DNA from: JBDSTZ01 sp039927975
Lineage (GTDB): Bacteria > Pseudomonadota > Gammaproteobacteria > Burkholderiales > Burkholderiaceae_D
DNA: 6,739 nt
Direction: 5' to 3'
Assembly: GCA_039927975.1 (NCBI GenBank)
Contig: JBDSTZ010000320.1
Span: forward strand, 1-6,739
Below, piece by piece: positions 1 to 5,347 of the stretch (positions are counted from its first letter, which is position 1; the number at the start of each line of letters is the position of its first letter). Position numbers and translations under genes: made by a program. The notes under the pieces are model-generated. The model made no database searches. It was not told the origin of the DNA and was given only the letters and a program-made list of their open reading frames with translations.

Positions 1-66
1 CATGTGCGGGGCAAAATAAACGCGATCGGACTCCCCGGTCAGCGCGATTCAATCACGGAGAAATGC

Positions 67-1437
67 ATGAACATGCTGGTCCCTTCGCGCCGCGCGGCGC
101 TTTTACTGTCGCTGCTGGCCTCCATCGCGAGTGCGGCGCCCAAGGCCACGGCGCCCGTCGTCGCTGCCGCCCCGGGCGAGCTGGCTATCTATACGGCGCG
201 CCCGCTCGCCTCGTTTCACGTCAGCGTGGCCGATTTCGAATCGCAAGCGGTGTTAAGCGGCGACAGCGCGACGGTGCCGAAGCCGGACAATGCGCAGGTG
301 GCGGCCAGTGTCGTCAGCGTGCACGTCTCCGGCAAGGATGCGGGCGACGACGCCCTGACGCTGCACTGGAAGGACGCCTGGTACGCCAATCTGCGCATCG
401 AGGGCGGCACGCCGGTCGATTTGCGGCCCTACCTCAGGCAAGGGGTGCTTGCGCTCGACCTCAAGGTCGACAACCTGGCCAAGGGCGGCATGGGATTCAA
501 GCTCAATTGCGGCAAGGACTGCGAGCGCAAGCTGCCATTCCTGGTGGAGGGCCGCGCGCTGGCCGGCAAGGGCTGGCGCCACCTTGTGTTCCCAATGCGC
601 TGTTTCGTGCGCGAGGGCGACGATTTCAGCGCGGTGCCGCAGCCGTTTGCCCTCGACGGCAACGGCAGCGGCGATGTGGCGATCGCCAACGTCAAGTTGC
701 AGACCAGCGGCAAGCCGAATGCGTCCTGCCCGGATTACCGCACCGAGTCGGTCACGCCGGCCATGCTCGACGAATCCTGGTCGATCGAATGGTGGCTGCC
801 GCGCCATCAGGCCAAGCTGAAGGAAATCGCGCGCCGCAAGGCCGGCAAGGAAAGCACCGGGGTGGTGTTCATCGGCGATTCGATCACCGAGGGCTGGGAA
901 AAAAGCGGCGCCAAGGTATGGGACGCCAATTACAAGCAGTTCAACGGCCTGGCGCTCGGCTTCGGCGGCGACCGCACCGAGAACGTCTTGTGGCGCCTGC
1001 AGCATGGTGAAGTCGACGGCATCGATCCGAAGGTGGCGGTGCTGATGCTGGGGACGAACAACACCGGCTCGCGCCAGGAAAATCCGCTCACCACGGCGGC
1101 CGGCATCAAGCGCGATATCGACGAACTGCGCAAACGCCTGCCGCATACCCGCATCCTGCTGCTGGCGATTTTCCCGCGCGATGAGAAACCGGATGGCGCC
1201 GCGCGCCGGCGCAATCAGCAGGTCAATGCGATTGTCGCGCGGCTGGCCGACAACAAGCGGGTGTTTTTCCTCGATATCAACAAGGTCTTCCTCGACGCGG
1301 ACGGCGTGCTGTCGAAGTCCATCATGCCCGACCTGCTGCACCCGAACCAGGCCGGCTATGCCTTGTGGGCCGAGGCGATGGCGCCCGAATTGCAGCGGCT
1401 GATGGCGATGCCGCGCTTGCCCGCACGGCCGCAATAA
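67..1437 (+). CDS. Secreted SGNH/GDSL hydrolase with N-terminal ExoP-type carbohydrate-binding-like domain
   Basis: Predicted exported esterase/acetylhydrolase of 456 aa. The start at 67 is chosen because GGAG (57-60) lies 6 nt upstream and it gives a clean signal peptide: Arg8-Arg9, a Leu/Ala core, and cleavage likely after Ala23 (A-S-A). The open frame runs upstream to 4, but that extension has no export logic. Residues ~45-225 resemble the galactose-binding-like C-terminal domain of ExoP-type glucan glucohydrolases: a DLRPYL stretch, a Cys pair at 148/152, and GWRHLVFPMRCF at 169-180 (family pattern: Trp, then PLxCF). The C-terminal half is an SGNH hydrolase: block I IGDSITEGW (nucleophile Ser272), block II GFGGDRTENV (Gly300/301), block III GTNN (Asn331), block V DLLHP (Asp422, His425). 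All catalytic positions are present. It resembles the PAF-acetylhydrolase-like branch. The binding domain suggests deacylation of a polysaccharide in the periplasm or outside the cell; the substrate is inference. No operon partner is visible; a terminator follows at 1538-1576. Confidence 0.88.
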   Translation: MNMLVPSRRAALLLSLLASIASAAPKATAPVVAAAPGELAIYTARPLASFHVSVADFESQAVLSGDSATVPKPDNAQVAASVVSVHVSGKDAGDDALTLHWKDAWYANLRIEGGTPVDLRPYLRQGVLALDLKVDNLAKGGMGFKLNCGKDCERKLPFLVEGRALAGKGWRHLVFPMRCFVREGDDFSAVPQPFALDGNGSGDVAIANVKLQTSGKPNASCPDYRTESVTPAMLDESWSIEWWLPRHQAKLKEIARRKAGKESTGVVFIGDSITEGWEKSGAKVWDANYKQFNGLALGFGGDRTENVLWRLQHGEVDGIDPKVAVLMLGTNNTGSRQENPLTTAAGIKRDIDELRKRLPHTRILLLAIFPRDEKPDGAARRRNQQVNAIVARLADNKRVFFLDINKVFLDADGVLSKSIMPDLLHPNQAGYALWAEAMAPELQRLMAMPRLPARPQ

Positions 1438-1537
1438 TCAAAAGCCTGAGTACTGGGCAATTTCAAACAAAGTGCGTTCCAGCGCACCAAAAAACAGCGC
1501 CAATCGTGCCTTGTGTCGGGACGGGACATGGCGGACG

Positions 1538-1576
1538 GGCAATAAAAAACCGCCACGAAGGCGGTTTTTTATTGCC
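1538..1576. terminator. Bidirectional rho-independent terminator
   Basis: A perfect 17-bp stem (1538-1554 pairing with 1560-1576) closes a 5-nt loop, ACGAA. The GC core CCGCC/GGCGG is flanked by A6 on the left arm and T6 on the right arm, so both strands read as a hairpin followed by a U tract. It lies between the convergent hydrolase gene (ending 1437) and the barrel-protein gene (ending 1610 on the -) and can serve both. Confidence 0.92.
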
Positions 1577-1609
1577 GGCCGGAGCCGGCGCCTGCATGGT
1601 CGCGATCGA

Positions 1610-2101
1610 TTAGAAACCGAACGACACGCCCAGGCTCAGGTTGTTCGAATCGCTCGAAGGACGCTGGAATTCCAGGCGTGCTGCGATGTTCGGTGCGAAA
1701 GTGTAGCTTGCGCCGATACCGATCAGGGCGCCCGAAGTGCTTTCCGACGCTTTCAGGCCGTTGGCCTTGCCGTCGACGTTCAGACGGTTGTAGCCGAGGC
1801 GGCCGAAAATGCTGAAGCCTTCGCCGACTGGGAACGAACCCACGGCCGACAGGGCGATCTGGTCGACGTCGAAGTCGACGCCCGAATATTTGAACGAAGC
1901 CAGACGGCGATAGCCGAATTCGGCAGCGATGTTTTCGTTGAAGTTGTAACCTGCGAAACCGCCGAAGCTGGTTTTACGGCCACTGATGCCGTCAAGTTTG
2001 GTCTGACCCAGGTCGACGCCAGCGTAGTAAGGGGTGGCGGCGATAGCGGAAGTCGAAGCGATCAGGGCCAGCGACGCGGCAAGAGCGAGCTTTTTGAACA
2101 T
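1610..2101 (-). CDS. Small outer-membrane beta-barrel protein (OmpA-like/OMP_b-brl type porin family)
   Basis: A 163-aa protein predicted to be exported and inserted in the outer membrane as a small, probably 8-stranded, beta-barrel. The start at 2101 (MFKKLALAAS) is chosen because AAAGG lies 8 nt upstream and a typical Sec signal peptide follows (Lys3-Lys4, hydrophobic core, Ala-rich cleavage region near residues 21-22). The open frame extends to 2137, but those 12 codons would spoil the signal peptide. The mature part alternates polar and aromatic residues in strands typical of barrels: YYAGVDLGQTK, FGGFAGYNFNENIAAEFGYR, FSIFGRLGYNRL, ALIGIGASYTF, IAARLEFQR. It ends SLGVSFGF, with the C-terminal Phe expected of BAM substrates. 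There is no OmpA C-terminal peptidoglycan-binding domain. The function could be structural or a minor porin and cannot be read from sequence. It is monocistronic, with its own promoter and terminator. Confidence 0.87.
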   Translation of the reverse strand: MFKKLALAASLALIASTSAIAATPYYAGVDLGQTKLDGISGRKTSFGGFAGYNFNENIAAEFGYRRLASFKYSGVDFDVDQIALSAVGSFPVGEGFSIFGRLGYNRLNVDGKANGLKASESTSGALIGIGASYTFAPNIAARLEFQRPSSDSNNLSLGVSFGF

Positions 2102-2166
2102 GGTATAAACCTTTATTAGAATATAAACATTGAACAAGCGGACACATCGGTCCGGATGAGGCTGCG

Positions 2167-2195
2167 AGTATCGGCGAAAATCGTTTACCGGTCAA
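2167..2195 (-). promoter_or_regulatory. Predicted sigma70 promoter of the barrel-protein gene
   Basis: On the - strand, TTGACC (2195-2190; 5 of 6 to consensus) is followed after exactly 17 bp by GATACT (2172-2167; 4 of 6). Transcription would start near 2160, giving a leader of about 60 nt before ATG 2101. A second AT-rich stretch nearer the gene (TATATTC region, about 2118-2124) lacks a good -35 element. Confidence 0.5.
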
Positions 2196-2323
2196 ACTGG
2201 CACATTGACTTTTGTCTCATTTTGGTGCGAATTTGCCTATTGACGCGATAACATTGGCTGTAGTTGCGTCCTGGCGTCGCCGGGCATTATGTCGACGAAA
2301 GGCGCATGTACGGGCGCAATTCG

Positions 2324-2506
2324 ATGAGATTTGCACAAGTTTTCGCATTTCGCAAACTTACCTTGAGCGTCGGCGGCGCCAGCCTGCAAGTGCAGCAAGC
2401 GGCCGCCTGCGATACCTGGCATTCGCGCATTCCGGCGGCGTCGGGCACCTTCACCATTCCAGCGGGGATGAGCGGCACCTTCATCATCCAGGTGACGACT
2501 TACTAA
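2324..2506 (+). pseudogene. Orphan C-terminal coding tail or small hypothetical protein
   Basis: An open frame without an in-frame stop runs from 2264 (TTG) to TAA 2504-2506; the first ATG with any length is 2324. From about 2345 the codons look like genuine GC-rich coding DNA (ACC, AGC, GGC, GCC, CTG, CAG). They encode a stretch with LTLSVGGASLQVQQ and a Gly/Thr-rich beta-type end, SGTFTIPAGMSGTFIIQVTT. Upstream of that, the base composition becomes AT-richer and non-coding in character. No Shine-Dalgarno sequence fits ATG 2324; AAAGG at 2298-2302 is only 3 nt from an alternative ATG at 2306. A + strand terminator follows at 2584. The best reading is the leftover 3' end of a larger, probably secreted, protein gene; a genuine short ORF or chance is possible. 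I do not recognise the family. Confidence 0.3.
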
Positions 2507-2583
2507 TCGGACGTGTCGGGGCCCTGCACGGTGACGTCCACATTCAATTGAGGGTAACGCCGCAGGCGTGAAAGTACAGCAGG

Positions 2584-2608
2584 AAGGCCAGGCGAGTCCT
2601 GGCCTTTT
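2584..2608 (+). terminator. Rho-independent terminator, + strand
   Basis: The stem AAGGCCAGG (2584-2592) pairs perfectly with CCTGGCCTT (2598-2606) around loop CGAGT, and the transcript continues with Us (TTTT at 2605-2608). The other strand has no U tract. It therefore ends a rightward transcript, the only candidate being the coding-like tail that stops at 2506. A smaller 5-bp hairpin (2557-2561/2565-2569) lies between. Confidence 0.75.
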
Positions 2609-2631
2609 AGTTGGGCGCGCCGAATCCCTGT

Positions 2632-2691
2632 TGGCCGGTTTTGGGACAAGCGATGCCGCTTTTGGGTCAAGCGGGTGGCCGGGTACTCACA
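2632..2691. repeat. Nested direct repeats, possible solitary insertion-sequence end
   Basis: Two 14-bp copies, TTTTGGGACAAGCG (2639-2652) and TTTTGGGTCAAGCG (2660-2673), differ at one base and repeat with a 21-bp period. They are bracketed by two copies of TGGCCGG (2632-2638 and 2676-2682, period 44). The block ends in GGGTACTCACA at 2691. Multiple short terminal repeats next to a ...ACA/TGT... end recall IS21-family termini. No transposase and no matching second end is present in the window. A double protein-binding site (two helical turns) in front of the 2834 gene is an alternative. Confidence 0.4.
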
Positions 2692-2723
2692 GACAGTCCT
2701 TCCCGGCGCAGAATGCAAGTCAA

Positions 2724-2764
2724 GCCGGCTCCCGCCGCATCGTGCGGCCGCCGGCTCCCGCCGC
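2724..2764. repeat. 15-bp direct repeat pair
   Basis: GCCGGCTCCCGCCGC occurs at 2724-2738 and again, identical, at 2750-2764 (period 26), with a 5-bp hairpin (CCGCA TCG TGCGG, 2735-2747) between. It lies 60-110 bp upstream of the channel gene start. It could be a replication-slippage duplication in GC-rich leader DNA; no function is evident. Confidence 0.45.
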
Positions 2765-2833
2765 CCGCCGCGCTTTTCCTCCGCGCGTGAAGGCGAGGGC
2801 GGCGACATGTTTGACTCAACCAATGGAGCACGT

Positions 2834-3829
2834 ATGGAATCCGCCCTTTCAAACCGCCCGCCTGCGCCGCGCGCCGCGCCCTCGGTCCGCCATCTTCCGA
2901 TTGGCTTGTTCGGCGCGGTCATGAGCGTCGCCGGCCTGGCGCTGGCCTGGCGCCTGGCCAGCAAGGCTTACGGCGCCAGCATCGCCGTCTCCAACACCAT
3001 TGGCCTGGTCGCGCTGGCGATGTTCGTCGTGCTGGCCGCGTCCTATCTGCGCAAGCTCGCGGTATTTCCCGACGTGGTCAAGCAGGAGTTCTCGCATCCG
3101 GTGCTGGGCAGCTTTTTCGGCACCATCGGGATCAGCGTGTTGCTGCTGTCGAGTGTCGTGAGCAGCTACAGCGCCGCCGTGCAGCTGTTCACGTGGGCGG
3201 CCGGCGCGCTGCTCACACTGGGCCTGACGGTTATCCTGTTCTCGCGTCTTTTCGACGGCAACGCCGACCCTGGAAGCGTGGCGCCCGCATGGCTGATTGG
3301 CGGCGTGGGCAGTCTCGACATCGTCGTGACGGGCGCCGCCCTGAAGGCGGAATGGACTACCGAAGTGAACCTGCTGGCGGCGGCAGTCGGCGCCGTCAGC
3401 GCGGTCGTCTTCTTCGTCCTGATCTTCTCCAGGCTGGTGCATCACGAACCGCTGGCGGCCGCGCTGCGCCCGTCGAAGATGATCCTGGTGGCGCCGTTCT
3501 CGGTCGGCTTCATCGCCTACGTCAACCTGGTGCAGAAGGTCGACATGTTCGCCGCGCTGCTGTTTTACTTCGCCTTGTTCCTGTTCCTGTTCGTGATCAT
3601 CTTCTACCGGCTGCTGAAAAATCCCGTGCCGTTTTCAGCGTCGTGGTGGGGGATCGGCTTTCCGATGGCGGCATTGTCCAACGCGGCCTTTATCTACGCC
3701 GGTGCGGTAGGAGGCAGGGGACTGGGAACTATCGCCGCGCTTCTGCTGCTGGTGCTGACGGTGTCGATAGCGGTGCTGTCGGTGCGCACGCTGCATGCGC
3801 TGTTTTCGGGACGTCTTCTGCGCGGCTAA
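2834..3829 (+). CDS. SLAC1/TehA-family anion channel or C4-dicarboxylate/tellurite-resistance-type transporter
   Basis: A 331-aa inner-membrane protein of the TDT/SLAC1 family, close to the ~330 aa usual for TehA. The start at 2834 is chosen because GGAG (2825-2828) lies 5 nt upstream; the frame is open back to 2675, and ATG 2807 is a weaker alternative. A short basic N-tail (residues 1-20) is followed by about ten hydrophobic segments, roughly 21-42, 50-71, 90-111, 115-137, 150-171, 178-200, 216-234, 238-258, 270-290 and 297-320. Family hallmarks seen: an SHPVLGSFFGT stretch (87-97) after TM2, PFSVGFIAYVN (221-231), and FSASWWGIGFPMAALS (267-282). By analogy with TehA/SLAC1, a Phe in this ninth helix (probably Phe276) is the pore gate. 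These proteins pass small anions (chloride, nitrate) or C4-dicarboxylates; the substrate cannot be told here. No partner such as tehB is present. It converges on the next gene with an 11-bp gap. Confidence 0.83.
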   Translation: MESALSNRPPAPRAAPSVRHLPIGLFGAVMSVAGLALAWRLASKAYGASIAVSNTIGLVALAMFVVLAASYLRKLAVFPDVVKQEFSHPVLGSFFGTIGISVLLLSSVVSSYSAAVQLFTWAAGALLTLGLTVILFSRLFDGNADPGSVAPAWLIGGVGSLDIVVTGAALKAEWTTEVNLLAAAVGAVSAVVFFVLIFSRLVHHEPLAAALRPSKMILVAPFSVGFIAYVNLVQKVDMFAALLFYFALFLFLFVIIFYRLLKNPVPFSASWWGIGFPMAALSNAAFIYAGAVGGRGLGTIAALLLLVLTVSIAVLSVRTLHALFSGRLLRG

Positions 3830-3840
3830 CGCTGTCTCGC

Positions 3841-4809
3841 TCAGCGGCCCGCGTCGTTCGCGCGAAGACCTTCCCGATACAACCTCGGTGTAGTGCTCAG
3901 CCGGCGCGAGAAAATCATCCGCATCTGCGTCGCGCTCTGAAAGCCACAGCGGAAGGCGACCGTCTTGAGCGGCACATCGGTTTCTTCCAGCAGCTTGCGG
4001 GCGACATCGATGCGCAGCTGTTCGACGAAGACCGAAGGCGTGACCTGTGCGTGCCTGGCGAAGGCGCGCGAGAAGGTGCGCCGGCTGACCCCGACCGCAT
4101 CGGCGATGTCCTCGATCGACAAGGCCTCGCCGATATGGTCAAGCACATGCTTCATGACCCGGGCGACCAGCGAAGTGTCGTCGGGACCGACCGCCAGGTA
4201 AGGGCTGTACTGTGATTGTCCGCCGTCGCGCCGTATGTAGACGATCAGCCGCTTGGCGATCTTCATGGCCAGTTCGTGGCCCCAATCCTCGGCCACCAGC
4301 GCCAGGCACAGGTCGATGCCGGCCGTGACGCCGCCGCAGGTGAACAGATTGCCGTCCCTGACGAAGATCTTGTCGGGCCTGACCAGCATGTCCGGGAACC
4401 GGGCCGCGAGCCGCTCGGCGTGGTCCCAGTGGGTGGTCACTTCGCGACCGGCCAGGAGGCCGGCGTGCGCCAGCAGGAAGACGCCGTTGCATACGCCGCC
4501 GAACCGGCGCGCGCCCCGGGTGTGCTGGTGCAGCCATGACATGAACGCGGGATCGGGCTGGTAGTCGGGCAGGCGGGGGCCGCCGGCCACCAGCACCAGG
4601 TCGCTCTCGGCGTGGTAGTCGGCGTAGGCGTGGTGGACCTTGAATTCGAGCCCGTTCGAACACACCACGCCGCCCGGCCGTTCGCCGACCAGGGTGACGG
4701 TGTAATGGTCCTTTTTCGGCAGCAGCAGATTGGCCTCGTTGAAGACGTCGGCCGGACCGGCGACATCAAGCGCCTGGACGCCGTCGAACACGACCAAAGT
4801 GAGCTTCAT
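3841..4809 (-). CDS. GlxA-family transcriptional regulator (DJ-1/PfpI domain plus AraC-type HTH)
   Basis: A 322-aa cytoplasmic regulator. The start at 4809 (MKLTLVVFDGVQALDVAGP) is chosen because AAAGGA lies 4 nt upstream and the DJ-1 fold begins at once; the frame is open to 4842. Residues 1-~185 form a class I glutamine-amidotransferase-like/PfpI domain: LVLVAGG (71-77), the nucleophile-elbow region GGVCNGVFLLAHAGLL with Cys107, then TTHWDHAE with His127. In this family the domain usually senses a ligand rather than acting as an enzyme. Residues ~215-315 are an AraC/XylS DNA-binding region with two helix-turn-helices: LSIEDIADAVGVSRRTFSRAF and VAFRCGFQSATQMRMIFSR. Characterised relatives (GbdR, CdhR, ArgR of Pseudomonas) control amine and amino-acid catabolism, but no catabolic genes adjoin, so the target is unknown. 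No terminator is visible between its stop and the convergent channel gene. The palindrome at 4946-4971 lies upstream but is not typical of AraC sites. Confidence 0.88.
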   Translation of the reverse strand: MKLTLVVFDGVQALDVAGPADVFNEANLLLPKKDHYTVTLVGERPGGVVCSNGLEFKVHHAYADYHAESDLVLVAGGPRLPDYQPDPAFMSWLHQHTRGARRFGGVCNGVFLLAHAGLLAGREVTTHWDHAERLAARFPDMLVRPDKIFVRDGNLFTCGGVTAGIDLCLALVAEDWGHELAMKIAKRLIVYIRRDGGQSQYSPYLAVGPDDTSLVARVMKHVLDHIGEALSIEDIADAVGVSRRTFSRAFARHAQVTPSVFVEQLRIDVARKLLEETDVPLKTVAFRCGFQSATQMRMIFSRRLSTTPRLYREGLRANDAGR

Positions 4810-4905
4810 TGGATCCTTTCTTATTCGTCCCGGCGCTAGCAAGGTTCAAGCGGGTATGGCGTCGATGGTAACTCCCAAGGTATTGCTGGACCAATTTATG
4901 TCCAT

Positions 4906-4971
4906 GATCGTAGATCTTTTTCGTCGCTATGGCAGGAGTATCTTGAAAATATCTACGATCGTAGACATTTT
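4906..4971. promoter_or_regulatory. Palindromic operator candidate with a second half copy
   Basis: TCTACGATCGTAGA (4952-4965) is a perfect 14-bp palindrome. It extends to 26 bp (4946-4971) with a single mismatched pair (4951/4966), the arms being AAAAT and ATTTT. The half site GATCGTAGA recurs at 4906-4914, 51 bp before its copy at 4957-4965 (close to five helical turns), inside GATCGTAGATC. TTGAAA at 4943-4948 could be a -35 element with the palindrome in its 17-bp spacer, but the -10 position (CATTTT) is poor. The form suits a dimeric repressor (TetR/GntR-like). The regulated gene could be the GlxA-type gene to the left or a lost gene to the right. Confidence 0.55.
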
Positions 4972-5035
4972 TAGTCCATCGACAGCCAGCCTCGCGAAAA
5001 TGTTCGCACGCATGCCCGCCGCTCCGCTGCGCGAA

Positions 5036-5160
5036 AAGGAGGCGGCAGGAACAATGCCATGCTCCGCTTGCCGACGTGCCGCAGAAATATCAGGGCGCCG
5101 AAGTCCGGCTCATGCGCGTGATGGAACTGCTTATTGAGGATATATTCGGAAGCCTGAATG
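5036..5160 (+). pseudogene. Possible broken short gene behind a perfect Shine-Dalgarno sequence
   Basis: AAGGAGG (5036-5042) matches the anti-SD fully, and ATG 5054 follows 11 nt later, but that frame stops after 27 codons (5137). A different frame beginning around 5064-5070 reads coding-like codons into ADVPQKYQGAEVRLMRVMEL and on to IEDIFGSLNDKAP. One indel near 5066-5070 would join the two. The second frame runs into the hairpin at 5163, which argues that it is either decayed or chance. I do not recognise the product. The rest of 4810-5211 holds only the operator candidate and this. Confidence 0.2.
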
Positions 5161-5162
5161 AC

Positions 5163-5184
5163 AAAGCCCCAGGGCTGGGGCTTT
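5163..5184. terminator. Rho-independent hairpin downstream of tRNA-Pro
   Basis: AAAGCCCCA (5163-5171) pairs with TGGGGCTTT (5176-5184) around loop GGGC, a 9-bp stem. It is followed by T on the + strand (TTTT to 5185) and by a short T run on the - strand. It lies 27 bp beyond the tRNA 3' end and is probably the terminator of the leftward ispB/tRNA transcript. It would also stop rightward transcripts from the 4810-5160 gap. Confidence 0.68.
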
Positions 5185-5211
5185 TGAGATACTGAGCGCG
5201 CGAGATGCGGC

Positions 5212-5288
5212 TGGTCGGGGTGAGAGGATTCGAACCTCCGGCCTCTGCGTCCCGAACGCAGCGCTCTACCAGGCTGAGCCACACCCCG
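5212..5288 (-). tRNA. tRNA-Pro, anticodon CGG
   Basis: A 77-nt cloverleaf. The acceptor arm is CGGGGTG/CACCCCG with discriminator A and an encoded CCA end. The D arm is GCTC-AGCCTGGTA-GAGC. The anticodon stem CTGCG/CGCAG encloses loop TTCGGGA, with anticodon CGG at 5254-5252. The T arm GGAGG/CCTCT carries TTCGAAT. The sequence closely follows the E. coli proline CGG tRNA pattern, including the 5' C. It lies 59 bp after the ispB stop on the same strand with no clear promoter of its own, so it may be cotranscribed with ispB. It reads CCG codons, which are frequent in this GC-rich DNA. Confidence 0.97.
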
Positions 5289-5347
5289 ACGGTAGAAGAA
5301 TCACCGGGCGCTGGCCTGCTCACGCCCAGGCATTAAGTAAACAACGC

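Larger units (their letters stand above)
2507..2833. other. Gene-free stretch upstream of the channel gene
   Basis: Beyond the terminator, the nested repeats and the 15-bp direct repeat listed separately, I see no gene. The frame of the channel gene is open across 2675-2833, but it is rich in Arg, Pro and Ala with no hydrophobic or domain pattern. I see no convincing -35/-10 pair for the channel gene. Confidence 0.5.

Noticed and set aside
253..1434. Long 393-codon open frame on the - strand opposite the hydrolase gene
   Set aside because: It is the antisense shadow of a GC-rich gene; it has no ribosome site or domain, while the + strand carries a full catalytic motif set.
1473..1488. Hairpin GTGCG/CGCAC as a second terminator
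   Set aside because: Only 5 bp with a 6-nt loop and a poor T run; the hairpin at 1538-1576 is far better.
2187..2201. Palindrome-like sequence around ACCGGT overlapping the barrel-gene -35 box
   Set aside because: The arms and the core do not share a centre, so it is not a true inverted repeat.
3193..4215. 340-codon open frame on the + strand bridging the channel and regulator genes
   Set aside because: Out of frame with the channel gene and antisense to the regulator; low-complexity Arg/Gly/Ala composition.
5212..5230. tRNA-Pro 3' end as an integration site with a mobile element in the gap beyond
   Set aside because: No second copy of the tRNA 3' end and no integrase gene is visible in the window.
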